This document shows positions 1 to 9,111 of a DNA stretch of 64,000 nt, piece by piece. Location: positions 124,001-188,000 of the forward strand of contig CAVSMB010000002.1 of NCBI GenBank assembly GCA_963728925.1, read 5' to 3'. How positions within the stretch are numbered: the stretch's first letter is position 1; each line of letters starts with the position of its first letter. The position numbers and the translations under genes are program-made. The notes under the pieces are model-generated. The model did no database searches. It was not told the origin of the DNA and saw only the letters and a list, made by a program, of their open reading frames with translations. Origin of the DNA: JBBPZA01 sp963728925. GTDB lineage: Bacteria; Actinomycetota; Thermoleophilia; Solirubrobacterales; Solirubrobacteraceae.

Positions 1-628
<628 letters not shown>

Positions 629-650
<22 letters not shown>

Positions 651-1711
651 CGGTCCCGAAGGTCCGCAGCCGCAGGGACGGCGCGGCCGTCGCGCTCGAC
701 GACCTCGACCGGCGCCTGCTCAACCTCATGCAGGGCAGCTTCCCGATCGAGCCGCGGCCCTTCGCCGCCGTCGCCCGCGAGGCCGAGCTGCCCGAGGACG
801 AGGTGCTGCGCCGCGTCCGCCGCCTGCTCGACGAGCGCATCATCCGCGAGATCACGCCGATCTTCGACACGCGAGCGCTCGGCTACCGGTCGATGCTCGT
901 CGCCGCCAAGGTCGACGCCGAGAACCCCCATCGCGCTGCGCGCCTCATCAACGCCCACCCCGGCGTCTCGCACAACTACCTGCGCAACCACGACTTCAAC
1001 CTGTGGTTCACGCTCGCCGTCGAGCCCGGCTCGCGGCTGGGGCTGGACGGCACGATCGAGGCGCTGGCGGCCGAGACCGGGGCGGAGTCGATCCGCCAGC
1101 TCCCCACCCTCAAGCTCTTCAAGATCCGCATGGACCTCGAGATGGAGGGCGACACCAAGGCGCTGGCCTCGGCCGCCCAGGCGGTGGCCCCCGCCGAGGT
1201 CGATCCCCAGCCCTACGACGATCTCGACATCGCGGTCATCCGCGCGACGCAGGGGCCGTGGGAGGCCGTCTCCGAGCCCTACGCCAAGCCGGCCGCCGAG
1301 ATCGGGATCTCCGTCGAGGCGCTCATCGAGCATCTCCACGGGATGCAGGAGCGCCGGCTGCTCCGCCGCGTGGCCGCGATCCTCTTCCACCGCCGCGCGG
1401 GCTTCTCGGCCAACGGCATGGGCGTGTGGAAGGTTCCCGACGAGCGCATCCTCGAGGTCGGAGGCCGGATGGCCGCCTTCCGCGGGATCTCGCACTGCTA
1501 CCAGCGCCCGACCTACGCGGACTGGCCCTACTCGGTGTTCACCATGGCCCACGGGCGCTCCAAGGAGGAGTGCGACGCGATCCTCGACGCGATCGCCCAG
1601 GACACGGGGATCGAGGAGCGCACGACGCTCTACTCCTCGACGGAGTTCAAGAAGATCCGCCTGCTGTACTTCACGGACGCCTTCGAGCAGTGGGAGCGCG
1701 CGCACTCCTGA
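629..1711 (+). CDS. Fused AhbA-AhbB-like siroheme decarboxylase (two Lrp/AsnC-type halves)
   Basis: A 360-residue protein made of two tandem AsnC/Lrp-like halves (about 20-170 and 185-350), each with a winged-helix-like segment followed by a ferredoxin-like domain. Half 1 carries HNYLRNHDFNLWFTL (about 114-128) and half 2 carries SHCYQRPTYADWPYSVF (about 278-294), motifs of the AhbA and AhbB / NirDLGH siroheme decarboxylases. These enzymes remove two acetate side chains from siroheme to give didecarboxysiroheme, in alternative heme or heme d1 synthesis. The gene overlaps hemB by 22 bp and is followed by hemL, so a tetrapyrrole role fits better than transcription control. Automated pipelines often call it an AsnC regulator. 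A true regulator that binds heme or a precursor cannot be excluded. Confidence 0.8.
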
Positions 1712-1733
1712 CCGGGCCCGCCGCGCGTCCCTC

Positions 1734-3029
1734 GTGACCGTCTCGCTGCGCGACACCCGCTCCGCCGAGCTCTACCGCCGCGCGGTGCGGGTGCTCCCCG
1801 GCGGCGTGAACTCGCCCGTGCGGGCGATGCGGTCGATCGGGCGCGACCACCCGGTCTTCGCCGATCACGCGGAGGGAGGCGAGCTCGTCGACGCCGACGG
1901 CAACCGCTACGTCGACTGGGTCTGCTCGTGGGGGCCGCTCATCCACGGCCACGCCGCCCCCGAGGTCATCGCCGCGGTCACCGAGGCGGCGGCGAAGGGA
2001 ACCAGCTTCGGCGCGCCGACGGCCGGCGAGGTCGTGCTGGCCGAGGAGATCGCCGACCGCATGGAGTCCGTCGAGATGCTGCGCATGACCTCGTCGGGCA
2101 CCGAGGCGGCGATGAGCGCCATCCGCCTCGCGCGCGCCGCGACGGGCCGCGAGCGCCTGCTGAAGTTCGCCGGCGCGTACCACGGCCACGTCGACGGGCT
2201 GCTCGCGCAGGCCGGCTCGGGCCTCGCCACCCAGGGCATCCCGGCGAGCCCCGGCGTTCCCGAGGGAGCCGTCGCGGCGACGCGCATCGCTCCCTGGAAC
2301 GACCTCGAAGCGGTTCGCGAGGCGGTGCGCGCCGAGCCGTTCGCGGCGATCCTCGCCGAGCCCTACGCCGCGAACATGGGCCTCGTGCCGCCGGCCCCGG
2401 GCTTCCTCGACGCGCTGCGCGAGCTGGCGGACGAGACGGGCGCGCTGCTGGTCTTCGACGAGGTCATCACCGGCTTCCGCGTCTCGCGCGGCGGCGCCCA
2501 GGAACTCACCGGGGTCATGCCCGACCTGACGGTGATGGGCAAGGTGCTCGGCGGTGGGCTGCCCGCCGCGGCCTACGGCGGGCCGGCCGCGCTGATGGAG
2601 CGCGTCGCCCCGGCGGGCGACGTCTACCAGGCGGGCACGCTCTCGGGCAACCCGCTCGCGGTCGCCGCCGGCCTGGCGACCCTGCGGCGCCTGGACGAGA
2701 GCGCCTACGCGCGCCTCGCCGCGGTGACCGGCGAGCTCGGCGACGCGCTGCGCGAGGCGGCCGCCGAGGCCGGCGTGCCGGTGCAGGTGGCGACCGCACC
2801 CGGGCTGCTGACGGTGTTCTTCTCCGAGCGCGAGGTCACCGACTACGCGGGCGCCGCTGCCTGCGACCTCGAGGCCTACGGCGCCTGGTGCCGCGGGCTG
2901 CTCGCTCGCGGCGTCTATCCGCCACCCTCGCAGTTCGAGGCGTGGTTCCCGAGCCTCGCCCACACCTCCGAGCACGTCGGCCGGACGGCGGAGGCCGCGG
3001 CGGCGGCCTTCGCGCAGGTGGCGGCGTGA
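1734..3029 (+). CDS. hemL: Glutamate-1-semialdehyde 2,1-aminomutase
   Basis: HemL is a PLP enzyme of the class III aminotransferase fold that converts glutamate-1-semialdehyde to 5-aminolevulinate, the substrate of HemB. At 431 residues it has the usual length. Visible signatures are LPGGVNSPVR near the N-terminus, SSGTEAAMSAIRLAR (about 120-134), the PLP-ring aspartate in FDEVITGFR (about 241-249) and the Schiff-base lysine K270 in GKVLGGGLPAAAYGG. The start is a GTG 22 bp after the previous stop. The stop overlaps the next start by 4 bp. It indicates the C5 (glutamyl-tRNA) route to ALA. Confidence 0.96.
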   Translation: MTVSLRDTRSAELYRRAVRVLPGGVNSPVRAMRSIGRDHPVFADHAEGGELVDADGNRYVDWVCSWGPLIHGHAAPEVIAAVTEAAAKGTSFGAPTAGEVVLAEEIADRMESVEMLRMTSSGTEAAMSAIRLARAATGRERLLKFAGAYHGHVDGLLAQAGSGLATQGIPASPGVPEGAVAATRIAPWNDLEAVREAVRAEPFAAILAEPYAANMGLVPPAPGFLDALRELADETGALLVFDEVITGFRVSRGGAQELTGVMPDLTVMGKVLGGGLPAAAYGGPAALMERVAPAGDVYQAGTLSGNPLAVAAGLATLRRLDESAYARLAAVTGELGDALREAAAEAGVPVQVATAPGLLTVFFSEREVTDYAGAAACDLEAYGAWCRGLLARGVYPPPSQFEAWFPSLAHTSEHVGRTAEAAAAAFAQVAA

Positions 3030-3565
3030 GCGTGCTGCGGCGCCTGGCGGCGGACCTGCGCGCCGCCGGCGCACCGCTGGCGGGCGCCGTGGTCGAACCC
3101 GATCCGCACGTACGCGAGGACGCCCGCTACGGCGCGCTCGCCGCTGCGGGGCCGCGCGCGGAGGGACGCCAGGCCGACTACGAGCTGCTCGTCGAGGCCA
3201 TCCGCGAGGGCTACCTGCTGCACTACGACGCCGGCCGCGTGGTGGACGGGGGCGACCCCGACCTGGCCCTGCTCGCCGGCGACCGGCTCTACGCCGACGG
3301 CCTCGCGCGGCTCGCAGAGCTGGGCGACCTCGAAGCGGTGCGCGAGCTCGCGGACGTCATCTCGCTCGGCGCCCAGGCCCACGCGATCGGCGACGCGGAC
3401 CTCGCCGACGCCGTGTGGGAGGCGGGGGTGGTCGCGGTGGGCTGGGGCTCGACACGAGCCCACGAAACCGCCAAGGCGGCTGCCCGCGCCGGGGAGGCGG
3501 GAGCCGCCCAGGCCCTGCGAGCCGCCTCGCGCCAGGCGCGGGCCAACGTGGCGCCCGGGCGTTGA
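3026..3565 (+). CDS. Conserved hypothetical protein translationally coupled to hemL
   Basis: 179 residues from a GTG that overlaps the hemL stop (GTGA); a second GTG lies 6 bp downstream. I do not recognise a defined family. The protein is Ala/Leu/Glu-rich and predicted mostly helical, with no signal peptide or membrane segment. The stretch LLAGDRLYADGLARLAELGD (about 90-109) followed by ADVISLGAQAHA loosely recalls the GD-LYA-AL helix of trans-polyprenyl diphosphate synthases and of the small heptaprenyl synthase subunit, but no DDxxD motif is present. Position suggests a tie to tetrapyrrole or isoprenoid-quinone metabolism; this is inference. Coding bias matches the neighbours. Confidence 0.75.
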   Translation: MSVLRRLAADLRAAGAPLAGAVVEPDPHVREDARYGALAAAGPRAEGRQADYELLVEAIREGYLLHYDAGRVVDGGDPDLALLAGDRLYADGLARLAELGDLEAVRELADVISLGAQAHAIGDADLADAVWEAGVVAVGWGSTRAHETAKAAARAGEAGAAQALRAASRQARANVAPGR

Positions 3566-3596
3566 CCCCCTGAGCCGCGTCGCGTGCGCGGCGCGT

Positions 3597-3617
3597 AGGC
3601 TTGACGAGGGGTATCGT
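3597..3617 (+). promoter_or_regulatory. Possible promoter region of the qcr operon
   Basis: In the 81-bp gap before qcrA the sequence contains TAGGCT (3597-3602), overlapping TTGACG (3601-3606), and then TATCGT (3612-3617). Either TA-box could be a -10 element; spacing to a -35 is not canonical, so this is a weak call based on resemblance to other TANNNT boxes in the window. Confidence 0.3.
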
Positions 3618-3646
3618 TCAGCCCGCTTCCGGAGCACCCGTTTCCC

Positions 3647-4339
3647 ATGGCCGACCGCCGATCCAAGACCAAGTCCAAGTACACCGTCGACCGCAACATC
3701 CCGGGCGGCTTCGAGGGCGAGACCGTCACCCGGCGGCGCTTCATGGTCGGCGGGGCGCAGGCCCTCGGCGGCGTTGCCGTGGCCGCCTTCGCGCTGCCCG
3801 CGCTCGGCTTCGCGCTGGGCCCCGTGTTCGAGCGCGAGAGCTTTCGCTGGCAGGACATCGGCGCCGTCGGCGACTTCGGCAAGGACAACTACAGGCCGAA
3901 GGTCATCGAGATCGTCACGGGCATCGGTGAGGCCGGGAAGAGCACGGTCTACGTGCGCCGCCGCAATCCGCAGTTCGACCATGACACCGAGGACGAGTAC
4001 AACCAGGTCATCGCGATCTCGACGCGCTGCGCGCACCTCGGGTGCCCGGTGCGCTGGATCGAGGCGTCCCAGCGCTTCATCTGCCCCTGTCACGGCGGGG
4101 TCTACGACTTCGCCGGCCAGCGCACGGGCGGACCGCCGGTCCGGCCGCTGGACCGCTTCTTCACGCGGATCCGCAACGGGCGCGTGCAGCTCGGCCCGCG
4201 CTACAGCGTGAACTCCGAGCTCGAGCGCTACACCCCGCGCGACCCGGGCGAGACGCTCAACGGCATCGGCCCCTACGTCTACCCGCCACGCTTCTCGACC
4301 CCGAACCCGCCGCCGAACTCGAACACGAAGACCTGGTGA
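3647..4339 (+). CDS. qcrA: Menaquinol-cytochrome c reductase Rieske iron-sulfur subunit
   Basis: A 230-residue Rieske protein that carries electrons from menaquinol to the cytochrome c part of the bc complex. The [2Fe-2S] ligands are explicit: CAHLGC (C128, H130) and CPCHG (C146, H149), with C133 and C148 as the disulfide pair. Near the N-terminus TRRRFMVGG followed by an apolar stretch (about 29-58) looks like a Tat signal-anchor; tatA and tatC lie about 11 kb away in the same window. The apolar helix would anchor the protein with the cluster domain outside the membrane. It is followed 10 bp later by qcrB. The ATG at 3647 is the only sensible start. Confidence 0.95.
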   Translation: MADRRSKTKSKYTVDRNIPGGFEGETVTRRRFMVGGAQALGGVAVAAFALPALGFALGPVFERESFRWQDIGAVGDFGKDNYRPKVIEIVTGIGEAGKSTVYVRRRNPQFDHDTEDEYNQVIAISTRCAHLGCPVRWIEASQRFICPCHGGVYDFAGQRTGGPPVRPLDRFFTRIRNGRVQLGPRYSVNSELERYTPRDPGETLNGIGPYVYPPRFSTPNPPPNSNTKTW

Positions 4340-4349
4340 GAGAGAGGCC

Positions 4350-5171
4350 ATGAAGCTCAAGCTCCCCAACCCCGTGCCCGACGGCCTCCGCCCGCGGCCG
4401 CCGCAGCCCGGCGAGGAGCTCAACGGCGACGGCAAGCTCAAGCCGCACGAGCGCGCGTTGCGCGACGCCAAGGAGGCGGGCATCTCGGCCGCCGACTGGG
4501 TCGACGAGCGCACCTCGCTGGCGGGCGGCCTCCGCTGGTCGCTGTTCCGCAAGGTGCCCAAGGGGACGAACTGGTTCTACACGCTCGGCTCGGCGACGCT
4601 GTTCGCCTTCCTCTCCCAGGCGGTGACCGGGGTCTTCCTCGCGATGTACTACGACCCGTCGCCGACGGGCGCCTACGAGTCGATCCGCTACGTGACCAAC
4701 GAGGCCTTCCTCGGCGAGTTCGTCCGCGGCATGCACAAGTGGGGCTCGACGGTGATGGTCATCCTCATCTTCCTCCACATGGCGCGGACGTTCTTCTTCG
4801 GCGCCTACAAGTACCCGCGCGAGCTGAACTGGGTGATCGGCGTGGTGCTGCTGATCCTCACCATGACGATGTCGTTCACGGGGTACCTGCTGCCCTTCGA
4901 CGACCGCTCCTACTGGGCGACGATCGTCGGCGTGAACATCAACGGCACCGGGCCGTTCATCGGGCCCTTCCTGTCCGACTTCCTGCGCGCCGGGCCCGAG
5001 TTCGGCGCGACCACGCTCTCGCGCTTCTACGCGATCCACATGCTGCTCGTCCCCGGAGCGATCTTCGCGATGATCGGCGCCCACCTCTACCTCGTCGCCA
5101 AGCTCGGGACCACGGCGCCGCCGTGGCTGAAGAGCGAGGAAGACGAGCGCCTGCGCGAGGCCGGGGTCTAG
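4350..5171 (+). CDS. qcrB: Menaquinol-cytochrome c reductase cytochrome b subunit (b6-like, four-helix)
   Basis: 273 residues forming the N-terminal half of cytochrome b: four membrane helices (about 78-100, 130-150, 160-180, 228-250) that hold two b hemes. Paired heme ligands are H129/H143 in the second helix and H230/H245 in the fourth, spaced as in cytochrome b6. The first ~70 residues are a soluble extension with a GEELNGDGK stretch. The split (four helices here, the rest in the next gene) resembles Bacillus QcrB/QcrC and b6/subunit IV, not the long QcrB typical of mycobacteria. RBS-like GAGAGAGG precedes the ATG. Confidence 0.94.
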   Translation: MKLKLPNPVPDGLRPRPPQPGEELNGDGKLKPHERALRDAKEAGISAADWVDERTSLAGGLRWSLFRKVPKGTNWFYTLGSATLFAFLSQAVTGVFLAMYYDPSPTGAYESIRYVTNEAFLGEFVRGMHKWGSTVMVILIFLHMARTFFFGAYKYPRELNWVIGVVLLILTMTMSFTGYLLPFDDRSYWATIVGVNINGTGPFIGPFLSDFLRAGPEFGATTLSRFYAIHMLLVPGAIFAMIGAHLYLVAKLGTTAPPWLKSEEDERLREAGV

Positions 5172-5175
5172 GGTC

Positions 5176-5901
5176 TTGAACCGCGCGCAGAAGGAGGCCT
5201 ACCTCCGGGAGTACTCAGTCCAGAAGTCGCAGGGCAAGCCGTTCTTCCCCTACGCCATGGCCAAGGACTCGGCCATGGCGCTGCTCGTGATCCTCGTGAT
5301 CGTCGCCTTGTCCATCGTGCTCGGCGCCGAGCTCGGTCCCAAGGCCGACGCCACGACGACGACGTACGTGCCGCGCCCGGAGTGGTACTTCTTCTTCCTC
5401 TTCGAGCTGCTGCGGGTCATCAAGCCCGACTACCTGACGCCGCTGGCGACGATCGGGGTCCCGACGATCGCCCTGATCCTGCTCTTCCTGCTGCCGTTCT
5501 ACGACCGCAGCCCGGAGCGCCGGCCCGAGCGCCGGCCGATCGCGACCACCGCCGGCATCCTCGTGATCTTCGCGATGGCCTACCTCACCTTCCTCGGCGC
5601 GAACGCCGGCTCGCCGACGCAGATCGACATGCAGCCCCCGAGCGGCCTGAGCGCGCAGGCGCGCAGCCAGTACAACCAGGGCAAGCTCGTCGCCGCGCAG
5701 TCGGGGTGCCTGGCGTGTCACAAGATCGGCGAGAACGGCAACGACGGCCCCGGGCCGCCCCTGGCCCAGATCGGTGACCGCCTGCCCAGGCAGGCGATCG
5801 CCCGCACCCTGGAGAACCCGACGGCGCCGATGCCCTCGTTCCGCAACCTGCCACCGCAGAAGTTCGACGCGCTGGTGGGCTTCCTCTCCAACCTCCGCTG
5901 A
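5176..5901 (+). CDS. qcrC: Cytochrome b C-terminal domain fused to cytochrome c
   Basis: 241 residues from a TTG start 4 bp after qcrB. Three membrane helices are visible (about 33-52, 90-108, 122-142), with the quinol-oxidation PEWY motif at 68-71 (RPEWYFFFLF). A C-terminal monoheme cytochrome c domain follows, with CLACH at 178-182 and a likely distal methionine M209 in APMPSF. This subunit-IV plus cytochrome c fusion is the Bacillus QcrC design; it differs from the diheme QcrC of most actinobacteria. It should accept electrons from QcrA and pass them to a terminal oxidase outside the window. Confidence 0.93.
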   Translation: MNRAQKEAYLREYSVQKSQGKPFFPYAMAKDSAMALLVILVIVALSIVLGAELGPKADATTTTYVPRPEWYFFFLFELLRVIKPDYLTPLATIGVPTIALILLFLLPFYDRSPERRPERRPIATTAGILVIFAMAYLTFLGANAGSPTQIDMQPPSGLSAQARSQYNQGKLVAAQSGCLACHKIGENGNDGPGPPLAQIGDRLPRQAIARTLENPTAPMPSFRNLPPQKFDALVGFLSNLR

Positions 5902-5911
5902 CGCGGGTTCG

Positions 5912-6637
5912 ATGAGCGCCGTGGCGGCCCCCGAGGCGCGCACCGGTACCTCGCTGGACGAGGGCCAGGTGCGCGCGATGTTCGACCGCATCGCGGGCGT
6001 CTACGACCGGATGAACGGGGTGATGACTGCGGGGCTCCACCACCGCTGGCGCCGGCGTGCGGCCGACCTCGCGGCGATCGGGTCGGGCAGCCGCGTGCTC
6101 GACGTCGCGACGGGCACGGGGGACCTGGCGGTGGAGCTCGCGCGGCGCGTCGGGCCAAGCGGCGAGGTGATCGGCTCGGACTTCTCGGAGCGGATGCTCG
6201 AGCGGGCAAGGGCCAAGGCCCCGGGTATCGCCTTCGAGCAGGCCAACGCGCTCGCTCTGCCCTACCCCGACGATCGCTTCGACGCGGCGACCGTCGGCTT
6301 CGGCGCGCGCAACTTCTCAGACCTCGAGCGGGGGCTCGCCGAGATGGCGCGCGTGGTCCGGCCCGGGGGTCGCGTCGTGGTGCTCGAGCTCACCACGCCG
6401 ACCAGGCCGCCGTTGTCGACCTTCTACCGGGTGTGGTTCGATCGCATCGTGCCGCTTCTCGGCCGCGTGGCCCGCGATCCCGACGCCTACGCCTATCTGC
6501 CCAATTCCGTGCGCCGCTTCCCCGGTCCCGGTGCCCTGGCCGCGGCGATGTCGCGCACCGGGCTCGAGCGGATCCGCTGGATCCTCACTGCCGGTGGGAT
6601 CATCGCGATCCACGTCGGCGAGGTGCCCCTGCCGTGA
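5912..6637 (+). CDS. menG: Demethylmenaquinone methyltransferase
   Basis: 241 residues, SAM-dependent methyltransferase of the UbiE/MenG family that methylates demethylmenaquinone in the last step of menaquinone synthesis. Visible motifs: FDRIAGVYDRMN at the N-terminus, SAM-binding VLDVATGTGDLAVELAR, the acidic GSDFSERML, and GGRVVVLELTTP. The family signature NSVRRFPG appears near residue 200. The ATG at 5912 is 10 bp after qcrC, so it may be co-transcribed with the bc complex. Immediately downstream lies an IS110-family element that separates menG from a polyprenyl diphosphate synthase gene. Confidence 0.92.
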   Translation: MSAVAAPEARTGTSLDEGQVRAMFDRIAGVYDRMNGVMTAGLHHRWRRRAADLAAIGSGSRVLDVATGTGDLAVELARRVGPSGEVIGSDFSERMLERARAKAPGIAFEQANALALPYPDDRFDAATVGFGARNFSDLERGLAEMARVVRPGGRVVVLELTTPTRPPLSTFYRVWFDRIVPLLGRVARDPDAYAYLPNSVRRFPGPGALAAAMSRTGLERIRWILTAGGIIAIHVGEVPLP

Positions 6638-6638
6638 G

Positions 6639-7955
6639 ACTCCCTGTGTCAACCCTCCTGCGTGGTGAGGCGCTGGAGGGTGTTGTGGCGGGCGGGGTCG
6701 TAGACGTCGCCGTCCTGCCAGATGCGCCAGAGGACGCCGGTCCAGGCGCGGCCGAGGATGCGGATGGCGTGTGGGTGGGTGCAGCCGCGGGCGCGGGCGC
6801 GGGTGTAGATGTCGGCGGCCCAGGGGTTGGTGCGGCGGCTGGTGTCGGCCATGGTGGCGATGGCCGCCCGGAGGCGGTGGTCGCAGGCCCAGCGGAAGCG
6901 GGCGCGTTTGGATTTGCCCGACTCGACGGCGACGGGGGCTTGGCCGGCGTCGCTGGCGAGGGCGGCTTTGGTGGGGTAGCGGTCGCGGCAGTCGCCGATC
7001 TCGGCGAGCAGGGTGGCGGGGCAGACGGCGGTCTTGGGGTCGCGGAACAGCGACTGGAACGTGGCTCCGTCGGGGTGCTCGAGCAGTCCGGCGCGGATTT
7101 CGCTGGTCAGCTCGGCGATGCGCTGAACGATCGGTTCCAGCGCGGCGACCAGCGCGAGCACGATCTGGCGGCGTGCCTCGGTTTCCAGGACGTCGGCGCG
7201 GCCGCTGGCGGCATCGCGCAGCCGGCTGAGCAGCTCGCCGGCGGAGCGGCGGCCGCAGTAGCCGTGGCGGGCGAGGAAGCGAGCCATGCGCTGTTCGCCG
7301 AGGCCATGCGCGTCGGCGGGCGAGGGGTAGCGCCGCAGGAACGCGAGGGCGATCGGGCTGTCGATATCGGCGAACGTCTGCGCGGCGCCGGGCCAAAAGC
7401 TTTCCAGTTGGGCGCGCAGCTCGTTGGCGATCGCGACGCGGTGGGCGACGAGGTCCTCGCGCGCACGGGTCAGCGCGCGCAGCGCCTTGGTCTGATCGCG
7501 GTCGGGCACCAGCACACGGAAGCGGTGGCTGTCGGTGCGGGCCAGCTCGGCGAGCACGAAGCTGTCAAAGCTGTCGGTCTTGCCGCCGGCGGCGCTGAAG
7601 CGCGGGCGCATCGCGGCGACTTGGTTGGGGTGCACGGCGATCACGTGCAGGCCGGCGTCGAGCAGCCGCTCGGTGAGCAGCCCGTCCGGGCGCTCGATCG
7701 CCACGCGGGCGACCTCGAGCTCGAGCAGCCGTGCGCACAGCGCGCGGATGCCACGCTCGTCATGGGCGAAGCGGCGGCCCTCGACGATCCGCCCCTCGCC
7801 GTCGACGACGCAGCAGGCGTGTTCCTCACTGGCCCAGTCGATGCCAGCAAAGCGATCCTCCACGACTTCCTCCTTCCGACGGCGTTGACTGCGGCCGGCG
7901 ACGAGGTACCGTGGCGGGTGCTCATTGACGGCGCTCGGGTGGCGCAACTCCCTGT
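6639..7955. mobile_element. IS110-family insertion sequence (ends approximate)
   Basis: About 1.3 kb between menG and the polyprenyl synthase, carrying one IS110-type transposase on the minus strand. IS110 elements usually lack terminal inverted repeats, so the ends cannot be read directly. The only flanking repeat I find is the 9-mer ACTCCCTGT at 6639-6647 and again at 7947-7955, which would give an element of about 1308 bp. The right limit could instead lie further out, up to about 8060, if the untranslated 5' region of the transposase belongs to the element. The insertion begins directly after the menG stop codon. Confidence 0.65.
6649..7863 (-). CDS. IS110-family transposase (DEDD/RuvC-like plus Transposase_20 domain)
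   Basis: 404 residues from a GTG at 7863, preceded by AAGGAGGAAG at good spacing; the frame stays open upstream to an ATG at 7947, but that start has no SD and would add 28 non-conserved residues. The N-terminal RuvC-like domain shows FAGIDWASEEH (first Asp), AIERPDG and GGKTDSFDS (later acidic residues). The C-terminal Transposase_20 part has ASDAGQAPVAVESGKSKR with the candidate catalytic serine and FRWACDHRLR. IS110 enzymes move circular intermediates and, in studied members, are guided by a bridge RNA from the element's non-coding end. The reading frame looks intact, so the enzyme may be active. Confidence 0.93.
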   Translation of the reverse strand: MEDRFAGIDWASEEHACCVVDGEGRIVEGRRFAHDERGIRALCARLLELEVARVAIERPDGLLTERLLDAGLHVIAVHPNQVAAMRPRFSAAGGKTDSFDSFVLAELARTDSHRFRVLVPDRDQTKALRALTRAREDLVAHRVAIANELRAQLESFWPGAAQTFADIDSPIALAFLRRYPSPADAHGLGEQRMARFLARHGYCGRRSAGELLSRLRDAASGRADVLETEARRQIVLALVAALEPIVQRIAELTSEIRAGLLEHPDGATFQSLFRDPKTAVCPATLLAEIGDCRDRYPTKAALASDAGQAPVAVESGKSKRARFRWACDHRLRAAIATMADTSRRTNPWAADIYTRARARGCTHPHAIRILGRAWTGVLWRIWQDGDVYDPARHNTLQRLTTQEG

Positions 7956-8060
7956 TGCCACTCAGGGCACCTCGACGGATCGCCGGGAGGCGCTGGTCTC
8001 ACGCTGGCCCTCAAGAGGGGCAAGCACCGCTGGCGCTCTCCCGACGACCGCCGGCAGCAC
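7864..8060 (-). ncRNA. Possible bridge-RNA-bearing 5' region of the IS110 element
   Basis: About 200 bp upstream of the transposase start contain no gene but several hairpins. One (7939-7961) pairs GTGG..CAAC with GTTG..CCAC around a five-base loop, and overlaps an alternative hairpin CCCTG/CAGGG (7950-7967). Another palindrome, CCCTC-AA-GAGGG, is at 8008-8019. The loop region of the first hairpin contains the 9-mer that also sits at the left flank of the element (6639-6647). In IS110-group elements the bridge RNA comes from the region upstream of the transposase. Only a suggestion; no covariance search was possible. Confidence 0.25.
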
Positions 8061-8072
8061 CAAGGATGACCA

Positions 8073-9029
8073 ATGAGCGCCCCGACGGTCGAGGCCGTCG
8101 TCCTGGCGGGCGGCGACCACCTGCCGGCGCTGCTGTCGCGGCTGGAGGGGCGGCTCGCCGAGCTGGCCGCCGGCCATGGGGCGACGCTGGCGCAGGAAGC
8201 CGGCCCGACGATCGCCGCGGGCGGGAAGCGCCTCCGCCCGCTGCTGCTCTTCCTCGCCTCCGGCCGCGAGAGCACCGACGGGGTGCTGCGCGCGGCCGCC
8301 GCGGTCGAGCTGGTCCACAGCGCAACGCTCGTGCATGACGACGTCCTCGACGGCGCGGCGCTGCGTCGCGGGCGGCCCACCGTCGTGGCCCGCTCGGGTC
8401 GCGCGATGGCGACGGCCACCGGCGACCTGCTCTTCTCGCGGGCCTTCGCGGAGCTCGCCGCCAACGGTCGCGCCGACGAGCTGCGGGTCCTCTCCAGTGC
8501 CAGCTCGGCGCTCGCCCAAGGCGAGCTCGCCCAGCGCGAGGACGCCTGGGACGCGACGATTCCGACCGGGCGCTACCTCGAGCGCTGCGAGCTCAAGACG
8601 GCGGCGCTCTTCGAGGCGGCCGCACGCCTCGGAGCGCTCGAGGGTGGCGGTCGCGCCGACCGGCTCGCTGCCTTCGGGCGCTCGATCGGGCTCGCCTTCC
8701 AGCTCCTGGACGACGTGCTCGACGTCTCCGGGCCCGAGGACCGGACGGGCAAGGGCCGGGGGACCGACCTCCTTGACGGCACCGTCACCCTCCCGCTGAT
8801 CCTCGCGCGCGCGCGCGATCCCGAGCTCGCCGCGCGGGACGTCCGCTCGATCCGGACGCCCGGAGAGGCCGAGGCGGTCTGCGATCGCATCGAGGCCACG
8901 GGCGCGCTGGACGACGCGCGCCACAGAGCGCTCGAGATCGTGGCCGAGGCAAAGCGCTCCCTCCCCGACGTGGACCAGCGCCAGGCGCTCGAGCTCGTCG
9001 CCGACGGGGTCGTCGACCGGTACGCCTAG
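8073..9029 (+). CDS. Trans-polyprenyl diphosphate synthase (menaquinone side chain)
   Basis: 318 residues, all-alpha isoprenyl synthase that elongates allylic diphosphates with IPP; next to menG the product is most likely the menaquinone tail. The first Asp-rich motif is HDDVLD (D89, D90, D93) and the second is LLDDVLD (D213, D214, D217); GGKRLRP (50-56) binds the diphosphate. Chain length cannot be read reliably from the residues before the first motif. The ATG at 8073 has an AAGGATG-like SD. The gene was probably contiguous with menG before the IS110 insertion. Confidence 0.92.
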   Translation: MSAPTVEAVVLAGGDHLPALLSRLEGRLAELAAGHGATLAQEAGPTIAAGGKRLRPLLLFLASGRESTDGVLRAAAAVELVHSATLVHDDVLDGAALRRGRPTVVARSGRAMATATGDLLFSRAFAELAANGRADELRVLSSASSALAQGELAQREDAWDATIPTGRYLERCELKTAALFEAAARLGALEGGGRADRLAAFGRSIGLAFQLLDDVLDVSGPEDRTGKGRGTDLLDGTVTLPLILARARDPELAARDVRSIRTPGEAEAVCDRIEATGALDDARHRALEIVAEAKRSLPDVDQRQALELVADGVVDRYA

Positions 9030-9111
9030 CGCCGGCTTGACGGCGCGTTGACGGGACGATGACGGGGGAGAGCGATCGTGCGCCCCGTCAACCACCGATG
9101 AGGAGATGGCC

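Noticed and set aside
6667..7996. 10-bp repeat GAGGCGCTGG at 6667 and 7987 as IS110 ends
   Set aside because: The left copy lies within the transposase coding sequence, so it cannot be an outer end; likely chance.
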